From: Thermodesulfobium acidiphilum
GTDB lineage: Bacteria > Thermodesulfobiota > Thermodesulfobiia > Thermodesulfobiales > Thermodesulfobiaceae
Direction of reading: 5' to 3'
Assembly (NCBI RefSeq): GCF_003057965.1
Contig: NZ_CP020921.1
Location: forward strand, 1,710,795-1,774,794
Length of the DNA stretch: 64,000 bases
The notes beneath the pieces are model-generated. The model worked only from the letters and a program-made list of their open reading frames with translations, searched no databases and had not been told where the DNA came from. Of the stretch, positions 34,221 to 42,451 are shown one piece after another (positions within the stretch are counted from its first letter, which is position 1; every line of letters begins with the position of its first letter). A program made the position numbers and the translations under genes.

Positions 34221-36604
34221 TTACTTTTCCTTTCAAAAAAGTTGAGCATCTCTTTAGAAAAATTTTGGATAGAAAACTTTTCCATGACAAAAGCTCTTGC
34301 CCTTTCTCCAAGTTCTCTGGCAAAATCTCTATCTTTAGCCAATTTCAACATTGCACTATACAATTCATCTTCATCAGGGAGAGCCCACTCCCAATCTGGA
34401 TTATATCCCGAGCTATTTTGACCTATTTTTTCGAACTTATAATTTAAAAGTATAGAATTGTCTTTATTCATAAACTCAAGGTTACCACCGTATGCTGTAG
34501 CAATAACTGGTTTTCCAAGCCACATAGCTTCTATTAGAGGAAGGGCCATGCCTTCACAACTGTGCGGAGAAACGTATGCATCTGCAGCATTTAATATAGT
34601 AATATATCCATCTCTGTTCGTAGTCTCATCCACAAATACAACGTTGTCAGTAATACCCAATTCTTTAATGTATTTTGCGAGTTTTACTTGATTTTCAGAA
34701 TATTTTGCAGCCTGAAAGGTCTTAAATATTAAATATACATCGCTATATTCTCTTACAACCCTCGAAAGAGCCCTTAAAAGCAAAAACGGTCTTTTTCTGT
34801 CAAAATCTCTGAAAAAGTCCAGTATAAACATAAAAACAAAAGAGTCATAAAAACCAAAGGTTGCTCGAAGATTCTTTCTGTGTTGTAATATTCTCCAATC
34901 GTAAGTGAATGGATACAAAAACTTATATACCTTTTTCCCTCCCGCTTTAATTAAAGCGCTTTTTACAAAATCTGAATAACACATAACTTCATCTACCAAA
35001 GAAAAGGCCTTAGGGTCATCAAAATACCTATCAAATTCCCAGTTCCAGATTGCAGATGTTCTGCCTTTGAAAATATTGCTTGATATATCTTTAAGATAAG
35101 CCAAATCTTCTGAATTAATAAAAAATATTGTGTTATTAAATGATAGATTATTAACGTTAAAACAAGCAATATTTTTAATTTCCTCTTCAGAAACTCTCAA
35201 ATTTGATGTAACGGGCAAAAAGAAAAGCGAACACGGAATACCCAGTGAAGATGCCTTTCTAAAAAAGGATCTTGCTTGAACCCCAAGCCCAATCTTCGAT
35301 TCAAAAAACCCAACGATGTTTATTCCAAAAGGGCTATGCTCAATACGAGATGTATCAGTAAGGTTGTAATTAACCCTTAAGATATCCTTCAATGTTACAG
35401 TACTTATTATGCCAGTCATAGAAAAAGTCAAGCGTAAATCCAGTCTTGACTCAATCACACATCTTGCAAACCTACTTATAGAGCTGTATTTTGTGTGCAG
35501 AAAAGAAAGTATTGCCCTTACATTTTCTCTGTCAGGTAAATATGGATTCCTAAATCTCTTAAATATTTCTTCTGAATATCTTCTTCTTACTTCAAGAGGT
35601 ATCCTAATTCTTGTTAATGGAAGGTACTCAAAATAATATGGTAATTCCTCAAATTTTCTTTTATTTTGGAAAAAACTTTTGTTATAGTACTCGTTTACTA
35701 ACTTTATATACGATTTATTTATTGATCCAAAAAAGCTTACGTGATCGAATAGAAATAAATCATCCAGATAAAACCCACTAAATTCAAAAAGTGATATCTT
35801 CTTGAGAAGATTTTTTCTATTTACAAAATAATTAGATTCTTTAAATATGATATCTTCTTTTTTAACATTATAAAAGGTCAGAGTATACTGCAAATCATCT
35901 AATTCAAGATATTTTAGCTTTGATATCTCTTTCCTGTGAAAATAGGAGATATTAGCTTCAGTATTTTTTAAAGCAAATATCGATTCTTTGAAACGAATTA
36001 CATCATAATCATCCAAAAGATCGTATAAGCCCTTTACATCAGAAAGGCAGAAGATATTTTTCGATAAGTACAAACTTTTTTTAAATCCAACATAAGCAAA
36101 ATATTCAAAAACATATGACAAAATCCAGTTTTTCGACTCATCCTTAGTAGATGTCCAAAGAACTTTATGCATATCCCTACATGAAATTTCTGACAAAAGT
36201 TCACACAAAAAGAAAAATTTAATACCTCTAGATACCAATTCGTTAAAGAGTCTAAATTCTCTAATATCCTTTAAAAGGTCTACAACTACAACTACAAATT
36301 CAATGTCTGGATTGTTTTTTAGAAAACTATCCCTTAAATTTAGGGCATAGTGCATTTCGTCTTTGTTAATTATAGTAAACGCAACATCTTTGTGTTGAAC
36401 AGGAATCTTGGGAGAATAGTCAAAATTTATCTTAACGACTCTTAGATCTTCCCATAAATCCTTTGCTTTAAAAATCTCATATTTTATCTTTTCTAATCCC
36501 TTGCTTAACGAAGAAGCAAACCCCTTTTTCTGATAATTTTTTAAGGACTTTCTAAACGAAATATATCTTGAGAGCGAACTTTTAAATAACGTGTTTTTAA
36601 ACAT
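34217..36604 (-). CDS. Large two-part glycosyltransferase
   Basis: A 795-residue protein. The first part (about residues 60-330) has DVAFTIINKDEMHYALNLRDSFLKN and resembles the N-terminal region of nucleotide-diphosphate-sugar transferases. The second part (about 415-795) is a GT-B glycosyltransferase of the GT4 type: FGINIVGFFESKIGLGVQARSF, KTFQAAKYSENQ, NAADAYVSPHSCEGMALPLIEAMWLGKPVIATAYGGN. It may use two sugar substrates or the first part may recognise the acceptor. It sits between gmhA and the tandem UGA genes, with only one base to the latter, and follows the flagellar operon, so flagellin or surface glycan modification is likely inference. Confidence 0.82.
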   Translation of the reverse strand: MFKNTLFKSSLSRYISFRKSLKNYQKKGFASSLSKGLEKIKYEIFKAKDLWEDLRVVKINFDYSPKIPVQHKDVAFTIINKDEMHYALNLRDSFLKNNPDIEFVVVVVDLLKDIREFRLFNELVSRGIKFFFLCELLSEISCRDMHKVLWTSTKDESKNWILSYVFEYFAYVGFKKSLYLSKNIFCLSDVKGLYDLLDDYDVIRFKESIFALKNTEANISYFHRKEISKLKYLELDDLQYTLTFYNVKKEDIIFKESNYFVNRKNLLKKISLFEFSGFYLDDLFLFDHVSFFGSINKSYIKLVNEYYNKSFFQNKRKFEELPYYFEYLPLTRIRIPLEVRRRYSEEIFKRFRNPYLPDRENVRAILSFLHTKYSSISRFARCVIESRLDLRLTFSMTGIISTVTLKDILRVNYNLTDTSRIEHSPFGINIVGFFESKIGLGVQARSFFRKASSLGIPCSLFFLPVTSNLRVSEEEIKNIACFNVNNLSFNNTIFFINSEDLAYLKDISSNIFKGRTSAIWNWEFDRYFDDPKAFSLVDEVMCYSDFVKSALIKAGGKKVYKFLYPFTYDWRILQHRKNLRATFGFYDSFVFMFILDFFRDFDRKRPFLLLRALSRVVREYSDVYLIFKTFQAAKYSENQVKLAKYIKELGITDNVVFVDETTNRDGYITILNAADAYVSPHSCEGMALPLIEAMWLGKPVIATAYGGNLEFMNKDNSILLNYKFEKIGQNSSGYNPDWEWALPDEDELYSAMLKLAKDRDFARELGERARAFVMEKFSIQNFSKEMLNFFERKSK

Positions 36605-36605
36605 A

Positions 36606-36881
36606 TTAAGTTACCACTATAAGTTCTTTGAAAAATAAAAATTTTTTCAAACCAATTCTTGTCTTATTTTTAAGATTTAATTCTTTAGGTATATAAATTT
36701 CTATTCCCTCCTGTTCAAAAACTTTATATGCTATTCCTTCCAAAGGCTCTCCAACTCTAACTGAAGGAGGTAAAGGGACCCTGCTTCAAGAAAAGCAAGA
36801 CGAAGCATTTATAAAAAAAATCTTTGATCCCTTTGATTTTATGTATTCTTTAGCCTCTTTATCAAATTCAAATTTAGGCAT
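36606..36881 (-). CDS. Probable selenoprotein with C-x-x-U motif, copy B
   Basis: A 91-residue protein if TGA at 36788-36786 is read as selenocysteine (residue 32). Before it comes FDKEAKEYIKSKGSKIFF and Cys29, giving C-F-S-U. After it come PPSVRVGEP (PSVR at residues 39-42), IEIYIPKEL and a hydrophobic C-terminus FFKELIVVT. It aligns without gaps around the motif with the preceding gene. From memory it resembles the HesB-like or CC/Se-motif small (seleno)protein family; no search was possible. The ATG has GGAGG five bases upstream inside the end of copy A, which it overlaps by 8 bp; the stop is one base before the glycosyltransferase. A decayed gene is the alternative, but conservation beyond the TGA argues against it. 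Confidence 0.72.
36749..36769 (-). other. bSECIS-like hairpin of copy B
   Basis: Starting 16 nt after the TGA, CTCC-TTC / GAG-TT-GGAG form a seven-pair stem (one wobble, TT bulge) with loop AGTTA. The loop begins exactly 23 nt after the TGA and has G at its second position. Both match the published bacterial SECIS rules (loop 16-37 nt away, G in its first two bases). Thermodynamic folding was not run. Confidence 0.6.
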
Positions 36882-37176
36882 TTTTACCTCCATCTAAAGC
36901 ATATATAAAAATATATTCCTTACCATAGGAACTTGTCTTTGCATCGATCACAAGATCTTTATCGTAAAAAAAATTTTTCGGCACATATACAACAACATCA
37001 TCAAAAAATATACAATTATATTTATCAAATTCTTTCTTAGGTCTTCCCCATCTAACTGATGGTATTCCTGAACCAGTCCCTCAAGTGCTACACAACAAAT
37101 CCCTCGATGGCAAGACATATATTTCTTTGCCACTCTTCTCAATTAATTTAATTGCCTTTTTAGTTAAAGATATCAT
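36874..37176 (-). CDS. Probable selenoprotein with C-x-x-U motif, copy A
   Basis: A 100-residue protein if TGA at 37083-37081 is read as selenocysteine (residue 32). The N-terminus LTKKAIKLIEKSGKEIYVL matches copy B in pattern. Cys29 gives C-S-T-U, then GTGSGIPSVRWGRP (PSVR at residues 39-42), VVVYVPKNF and YGKEYIFIYAL. A standard reading stops at the TGA and leaves the rest unexplained. Sec-containing C-x-x-U motifs usually act in thiol redox or metal chemistry. The ATG has no clear ribosome site, so initiation may be weak or the mRNA nearly leaderless. It is first in a series with copy B, the glycosyltransferase and gmhA. Confidence 0.72.
37048..37062 (-). other. bSECIS-like hairpin of copy A
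   Basis: CCATC / GATGG form a perfect 5-bp stem with loop AGTTA. The loop begins exactly 23 nt after the TGA and has G at its second position, the same geometry and loop as in copy B. Confidence 0.6.
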
Positions 37177-37314
37177 TATATATCATATATATTAAATCAT
37201 ATTAACATTTAAGAGTGAAGACCCAAAAGATATCATTAACACAAATTTATACACAAATTTTAAAAAATAAGATAATATTTATAAAGTTAGTAAATAAAAA
37301 TTTTTGGAGGAATT

Positions 37315-38184
37315 ATGTCATTAACCGATTACAAAGAAAAGCTTCAAAATGCTGTTGACCTAGTAAATAAGAACGAGCTTGACCAGGGAAGAAAAGTATT
37401 ACAAGAATTAATTGATGAGCTTCATGAAAATCAAACAAACGAAGAAAAAGATATCCTTGCAACCGCACTGGATATACGAAGCCTTATTAGAGCCTATGGT
37501 AGAGATTTTGAGGGTTCCATGAAGGACCTTGACGAATCGATTGCTCTTAGGAAATTTCTTTTTAGCGAAAAGTTTAGTAAAAATCAGGAAGACATTGCGA
37601 GACTATTAACTCACAAGGGAATAAACCTAGGACAAATAGGTAAGCTTGACGAAGCCCTCTCTCAAATCAAGGAAGCAATTAATTTGTATGAAGAGTGTTA
37701 TAAAGATGGTTCGCTTTCCAACACTGGACTCTATACCCATGCCCTAAATCAACTCGCAATTACACAAAAAAATATGAACAATTTCGAATCTTCCTTTGAA
37801 GCTTTCAACAAAGCTATTGATATTTTAGAAAAGGAAGTAAAAGTTGATAACTCTCTTAACTTAGACCTTGCTGTAACTTATATGAACAGGGGCATAAACA
37901 ATGTAGAAACATCAAAAACTCAGGACTCAATCGACGATTTTAGGAAAAGTATTGACATTGTTATAGATTCACTAAAAGAAAGGCCAGAACTTGTCGGACT
38001 TTACTCGAGGCTGGTATATTACTCCATTCTTTCAATGGCAAGATCAGGCCTTATATTGCCAGATAAGTTGGAAAAATTTAAAACAGAATCAGAATACGTG
38101 TTTAATACATATGGCATGACTGAGGAAGCAGAGTTTTGGATGACTAAAATCGGTGAACTATTTGCCCCACCACAAAGTTCTTGA
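37315..38184 (+). CDS. TPR-repeat protein of unknown function
   Basis: A 289-residue cytosolic protein made of helical repeats. Several TPR-like pairs are visible, for example IDEALSQIKEAINLYEECYK-type (residues about 112-133), FESSFEAFNKAIDILEKEVK and IDDFRKSIDIVIDSLKE. GGAGG lies five bases before the ATG. It is divergent from the UGA genes across 138 bp and has a strong terminator after it, so it is monocistronic. TPR proteins mediate protein contacts; no partner is evident. Confidence 0.8.
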   Translation: MSLTDYKEKLQNAVDLVNKNELDQGRKVLQELIDELHENQTNEEKDILATALDIRSLIRAYGRDFEGSMKDLDESIALRKFLFSEKFSKNQEDIARLLTHKGINLGQIGKLDEALSQIKEAINLYEECYKDGSLSNTGLYTHALNQLAITQKNMNNFESSFEAFNKAIDILEKEVKVDNSLNLDLAVTYMNRGINNVETSKTQDSIDDFRKSIDIVIDSLKERPELVGLYSRLVYYSILSMARSGLILPDKLEKFKTESEYVFNTYGMTEEAEFWMTKIGELFAPPQSS

Positions 38185-38195
38185 GGCCCAGGTTG

Positions 38196-38212
38196 TTAGA
38201 CCCTTGGTCTAA
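38196..38212 (+). terminator. Short hairpin after the TPR gene
   Basis: A perfect 7-bp stem TTAGACC/GGTCTAA with a 3-nt loop, 12 bp after the stop. It lacks a strong U-tract and may act with the hairpin that follows. Confidence 0.5.
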
Positions 38213-38229
38213 GGGTTTGTTTAGGGTAC

Positions 38230-38265
38230 AAAAAAAGGAAGAGAGAGATTTCTCTTCCTTTTTTG
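38230..38265 (+). terminator. Strong bidirectional-looking terminator
   Basis: Perfect 14-bp stem, AAAAAAGGAAGAGA against its complement ending in TTTTTT, with a 6-nt loop. A run of A before and T after makes it work on either strand. Confidence 0.92.
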
Positions 38266-38319
38266 TTACTATAAGACTATTCTTGACGTATTCTATAAAA
38301 AGGTTTATGGAGGTAAAAG

Positions 38320-38991
38320 ATGTATCATCTATATAATAGAAGATCCTTTATTAAAAAGCTCATTTATAGCTTAATTGCCTTCAAATTGATGTTATATAAT
38401 TCCAATTCGCTTGCAGAATCCTCTACTGAAGTTTGGGGGCAATGCCCAAGAGGGCTTCAATATGACCCATATCCTGGTAAGTGTTCAAGGTATATAGACA
38501 CAAACAACGACGGCTATTGTGACTATTCAGAACCTCCTCCAAAAACCAAATCAAGTTTAAACTCATATGTTTCCAAAAAAGCTGAAAATTTCAATAACAC
38601 AAAGCCATTATTTGGTGATGATATAGCTGAAGCAGCAGATCGAAAAAGAAGGCGTTCAATTACTGAAAGTTATAATACAGGAACACTGTCCATACTAGCA
38701 ATTCTTTTTTCCTTAATATCCGGTCTTCTGGTAAGGAAAAAAGTAATAAAAAAACAAACGCTTCTAAAAATATGTAACTTTGTCTTAGCATTATCTTTTG
38801 TAGTATCTGCAGTCCTTGGAATGATCTTATCACTTAAATACGACGGCCTTATCAAACTTCCTTTGCCATCTTGGGTTTTGTTTTTGCATGTAGAATTTGG
38901 AATAGTTTTTTGCTTCTTAGCAATTCTACACTTAGCATTAAATTGGAAATCTATGCTTTATTTGTTCAACCTTAATGGTAAAAAAAATTAG
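38320..38991 (+). CDS. DUF4405-like membrane protein with Tat-type signal
   Basis: A 223-residue protein. The N-terminus NRRSFIKKLIYS matches the twin-arginine pattern and precedes a hydrophobic stretch. The exported part has WGQCPRGLQYDPYPGKCSRYIDTNNDGYCDYSEPPP, a Cys/Asp motif of the type that flanks iron-sulfur or haem proteins in sulfate reducers, with an EF-hand-like DTNNDGYCD. Three C-terminal membrane helices (about residues 115-215) include His in LHVEFGIVFCFLAILHLALNW, where DUF4405 proteins are thought to bind haem b. A membrane electron-transfer role is likely inference. GGAGG precedes the ATG. Confidence 0.72.
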   Translation: MYHLYNRRSFIKKLIYSLIAFKLMLYNSNSLAESSTEVWGQCPRGLQYDPYPGKCSRYIDTNNDGYCDYSEPPPKTKSSLNSYVSKKAENFNNTKPLFGDDIAEAADRKRRRSITESYNTGTLSILAILFSLISGLLVRKKVIKKQTLLKICNFVLALSFVVSAVLGMILSLKYDGLIKLPLPSWVLFLHVEFGIVFCFLAILHLALNWKSMLYLFNLNGKKN

Positions 38992-39024
38992 TCTTACCTG
39001 TTCTCTCTCAAGGCAAGACTAATT
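38986..39024 (+). terminator. Hairpin at the end of the DUF4405-like gene
   Basis: AATTAGTCTT/AAGACTAATT (10 bp) extended by CC/GG, with the stop codon inside the left arm. No U-tract follows; a terminator or mRNA-stabilising hairpin. The next 150 bp hold nothing recognised. Confidence 0.55.
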
Positions 39025-39172
39025 ATAGTTAAGGGGTGTACTTTAACAGTATTTGGTTTTATAGTAATAACATTTCTATTATAGACCCAATTACCATAAA
39101 ACAATATTGCTTTTTCAAAAACAATAGTTATGAATACATTTAATTTATTAATGACAAATCAAGTTAAAAAAA

Positions 39173-40498
39173 TTATTTAATTTTATCCTTTTGAGCAAAA
39201 TAGCTAAAAATAAGATTTATTATTGGTAAGATCCACAAAAGAAATGCAAAGTGTATATAATACATTGGCTTAACTCCCAGTAAAATTGCACATATTTGAG
39301 CCAGTAGATTCCAAGGAACAATTCCCGGAAAAACATGTGCACTATCTGCAATAACTCTTGATAAAAGAGAAAGTTTAAAGTTCCTCCTCCATTCATTTCT
39401 TAATTGCTGTGCGGCAAGCATCAGAGGCAGGGCTTGATTACAAAAAAGCATTGAAGATATAAGGTTGAGAACTATCACCCTAAAAACTGATTGACTGTAA
39501 CTTTTAGGATTTATAATTCTCTTCACAAGAGAATCTAAAATCCTACTCTTTTGAAGCAGTGAATTAAACGCAGAAGAAACACAAACAAGTGCTACCAAGG
39601 GCAACATAGAAAAAATACCGCTCAAGTGGTTAAATGGCCAAATGTTTATTCCATAAAAAATGTGGTATATAAGATTTATACTAGAATTTACATCGCTTAT
39701 AAAGAGAGCAAATATAGATGAAAAAAGAAAAGAGAAAAAAAGTGGCACTTTTTTTATAAACAAAACAAACAAAATTAAAATAGGAAATAACTTAAAATAG
39801 TCAACTTTTATCAAGTAATCACTGGTTATGTGAACAGAATTGATATGAATTTCAAAAAAAATAGGTAAAAAAATTGAGTAAACAATTAAAATTAAAATGA
39901 CTGCAACTATTGTTGTAGGTAAAATTGCCATAAAGTGAGTTTTAACATCAATTCCTACACATATCGCAGTCAGTCTAAGAGCAGAAGAAAAAATAGAGGA
40001 TCTATCTCCTAACATCGCACCAGAAACGAGAGCTCCTGCAACTATATACGAGGGATAGTGTACGCTATTTGAAAGTGCCATTATTGGAGCAGAAAGAATA
40101 CATAAAGTCCCAGTGATGCTACCAATAATCAAAGAGAGGATCGATGCAAATACAAAAGAGAAAAAAGCCAAGTACTTAGGATTTAAAGTAAACATAAAAA
40201 TATTAAGTATTTCATTTAAAGTTCCAGATAGTGCAAATGAGGGAAGCATTATCCCAACACCTATAAGTATTCCCACTACTTCTTTCACCATAAATATCCC
40301 TTTTAGTGAAATAAAAATTAATTGGCTAAAATTATTCTTTAAAGTTAAAAGATATATAAATAACATGCAATATGCAGGTATCAATCCTAAAAAAAGTGGC
40401 AAGGAAAAAGATATGCATATACCTAATCCAAAAAGAATAAATAAAATTAAGGCAAGTAAGATAAATTCTGATTTATAATTGTTAAATATTTTAAACAT
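39173..40498 (-). CDS. NhaC-family Na+/H+ antiporter-like membrane protein
   Basis: A membrane protein of 441 residues with about 12 helices. GAMLGDRSSIFSSALRLTAICVGID occupies the place of the conserved GD...S region of NhaC-type antiporters, and a second symmetrical region reads RVIADSAHVFPGIVPWNLLAQI. The open frame could begin at 40633, but the first 45 codons have no membrane or family character and run over the bioA promoter; ATG at 40498 is preferred. Ion and substrate are not certain: NhaC relatives carry Na+, K+ or organic acids. Divergent from bioA across 59 bp. Confidence 0.78.
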   Translation of the reverse strand: MFKIFNNYKSEFILLALILFILFGLGICISFSLPLFLGLIPAYCMLFIYLLTLKNNFSQLIFISLKGIFMVKEVVGILIGVGIMLPSFALSGTLNEILNIFMFTLNPKYLAFFSFVFASILSLIIGSITGTLCILSAPIMALSNSVHYPSYIVAGALVSGAMLGDRSSIFSSALRLTAICVGIDVKTHFMAILPTTIVAVILILIVYSIFLPIFFEIHINSVHITSDYLIKVDYFKLFPILILFVLFIKKVPLFFSFLFSSIFALFISDVNSSINLIYHIFYGINIWPFNHLSGIFSMLPLVALVCVSSAFNSLLQKSRILDSLVKRIINPKSYSQSVFRVIVLNLISSMLFCNQALPLMLAAQQLRNEWRRNFKLSLLSRVIADSAHVFPGIVPWNLLAQICAILLGVKPMYYIHFAFLLWILPIINLIFSYFAQKDKIK

Positions 40499-40557
40499 AT
40501 GAATATTATAAATCTTATAAACTACTACAATACTTATATTGTATAGGAGGTTATCTG

Positions 40558-41880
40558 TTGATACAAATTTGGCATCCTTGTACACAGATGAAAGATCACG
40601 AAAAATACCCGTTAATAAAAATAAAAAACGCAAGGGGGGTTTATCTTTACGACTTTAATGGTAATTCTTACATTGATGGAATATCTTCCTGGTGGGTAAA
40701 CCTCTTTGGGCATTCCAATGAAAGATTAAACAGAGCTATTTCTAATCAGATCGCTTCACTTGAACAAATAATTTTTGCTGGCTTTACGCACGAAAAAGCT
40801 TTAGAACTAGCAAAGCTTCTTTCTGAGGTTGTTCCAGACAATCTTTCTAAAATGTTCTTTGCAGAAACTGGTTCAAGTGCAGTAGAAATTTCAATTAAGA
40901 TGAGCTATCACTATTTTCAAAACATAGGACAAAGAAAAAGAAAAAAATTTGTATCTTTAAAAAATGGTTATCACGGCGAAACTATAGGCGCACTTTCTGT
41001 TAGCGGTGAAGATTTGTACAAAAAAGCTTATAAAAGTATTTTGCCAAAAAATATTGTATCCTTTTCTCCAGATTGTTATAGGTGTAAATTTGGGCATTCA
41101 AGAGAGTCTTGCAACACAGAGTGCTTTTCAGATATTGAAAAAATATTGATATCAAACGGCGAAAAGATATGCGCAGTAATAGTTGAGCCCATAGTACAGT
41201 TTGCTGGCGGCTTCAAAATTTATCCGCCTGAGTATTTAGTAAAGCTAAGAAATCTCACTTCTAAGCTTGGAATTCATTTAATCCTTGACGAAATAGCGAC
41301 TGGCTTTGGGAGAACTGGTAAGATGTTTGCGTGTGAATGGGCAGATATTAAACCTGATTTTATGTGCCTATCGAAAGGAATAACAAGCGGCTATCTGCCT
41401 CTTTCAGTAGTGCTTACAACTGATGAAGTATACAGGGCTTTTTATGATGATTACACAACTCTTAAGGCATTTCTGCACAGTCACAGTTATAATGGTAATG
41501 CCATATCCTCAGCTGTAGCTGTTGAAACCTTAAAAATATTTAAAGAAGAGAATGTGTTGGAAAAAAATAAAGAAAAATACAAATATATGAGAAATCTTAT
41601 AGAAAATAAATTCTGTGAACTGCAACACGTAGGAGAAATCAGACATATTGGATTTATTAGCGCTGTGGAAATTGTAGAAAATAAAAAAACAAAAAAGCCC
41701 TTTAACTGGAAAAAAAGAACTGGATTCAATATTTACAGAGAAGCGCTTAAGAGGGGGGTATTGCTCAGAAACTTAGGAGATATAATCTACTTTCTCCCAC
41801 CGTATATAATAGAACCTCATCAAATTGAGTTCTTGGTAAAGGCAGCACACCAATCATATTTGGAGGTGTTAAAGAAGTGA
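40558..41880 (+). CDS. bioA: Adenosylmethionine-8-amino-7-oxononanoate aminotransferase
   Basis: A 440-residue PLP enzyme of biotin synthesis, converting 8-amino-7-oxononanoate to diaminopelargonate with SAM as donor. WHPCTQMKDHE opens it, GISSWWVNLFGH is the substrate region, and DEIATGFGRTGKMFACE followed by LSKGITSGYLPLS contains the PLP Lys. The start is TTG with AGGAGG upstream. It overlaps bioD by four bases. Confidence 0.96.
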   Translation: MIQIWHPCTQMKDHEKYPLIKIKNARGVYLYDFNGNSYIDGISSWWVNLFGHSNERLNRAISNQIASLEQIIFAGFTHEKALELAKLLSEVVPDNLSKMFFAETGSSAVEISIKMSYHYFQNIGQRKRKKFVSLKNGYHGETIGALSVSGEDLYKKAYKSILPKNIVSFSPDCYRCKFGHSRESCNTECFSDIEKILISNGEKICAVIVEPIVQFAGGFKIYPPEYLVKLRNLTSKLGIHLILDEIATGFGRTGKMFACEWADIKPDFMCLSKGITSGYLPLSVVLTTDEVYRAFYDDYTTLKAFLHSHSYNGNAISSAVAVETLKIFKEENVLEKNKEKYKYMRNLIENKFCELQHVGEIRHIGFISAVEIVENKKTKKPFNWKKRTGFNIYREALKRGVLLRNLGDIIYFLPPYIIEPHQIEFLVKAAHQSYLEVLKK

Positions 41881-42443
41881 TTCTTTTTATAAGCGCTACA
41901 GATACTGGAGTAGGTAAAACTTATTTTTCTTATCTATTAGCAAAAAAATTCTTAATTGAGGGGAAAAGAACAAAATATATTAAATTAGTTCAGACTGGCT
42001 ATCCTAAAGACAATGATAGTGCCTTTGTCTCAAAATCCAAAGTAGAAGCAAAAACCTTATATTTTGGAAAAGATCCTCTAGCTCCTTGCTTTATTTTTGA
42101 AAATTTCCCTATAGAAGAAGCAATAAGTCGAATTAAAACAGAGGAAGTAGATTATACAATTGTAGAAGGCTCTGGCGGTCTATTAGTGCCTTTAGACAAA
42201 AATAACTTTATAGTCGATATACCAAAAAGAATGAGCTTAAAAACTATAATAGTGGTACCGAATAAACTTGGGTGTATAAATCAAACATTATTAAACTTAT
42301 ACTATTGCGATAAGGAAGGTATAGATTTATATGGTTTTGCACTAAATGATTTTTTCAAGGAAACATTTGACAACTTCGACATTTTAAGTAAACTTACTGG
42401 CAAAATAAAATATAGATTCAAAAATGAAATAATAACAATATAA
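41877..42443 (+). CDS. bioD: Dethiobiotin synthase
   Basis: A 188-residue ATP-dependent carboxylase. LFISATDTGVGKTYFSYLLAKKF holds the P-loop, TKYIKLVQTG follows, and VEGSGGLLVPLDK is the second signature. A little short compared with the usual 220, with a trimmed C-terminus. The GTG or ATT-type start lies on the bioA stop; GGAGG is 12 bases upstream. Confidence 0.92.
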   Translation: MILFISATDTGVGKTYFSYLLAKKFLIEGKRTKYIKLVQTGYPKDNDSAFVSKSKVEAKTLYFGKDPLAPCFIFENFPIEEAISRIKTEEVDYTIVEGSGGLLVPLDKNNFIVDIPKRMSLKTIIVVPNKLGCINQTLLNLYYCDKEGIDLYGFALNDFFKETFDNFDILSKLTGKIKYRFKNEIITI

Positions 42444-42451
42444 AGGTTAGG

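Noticed and set aside
36948-37142. Open frame of 64 codons on the minus strand
   Set aside because: It runs in another frame over copy A of the UGA genes and has no family character; the Sec reading explains the DNA better.
40499-40633. N-terminal extension of the NhaC-like protein
   Set aside because: It would run across the bioA promoter and ribosome site; ATG 40498 begins the membrane protein proper.
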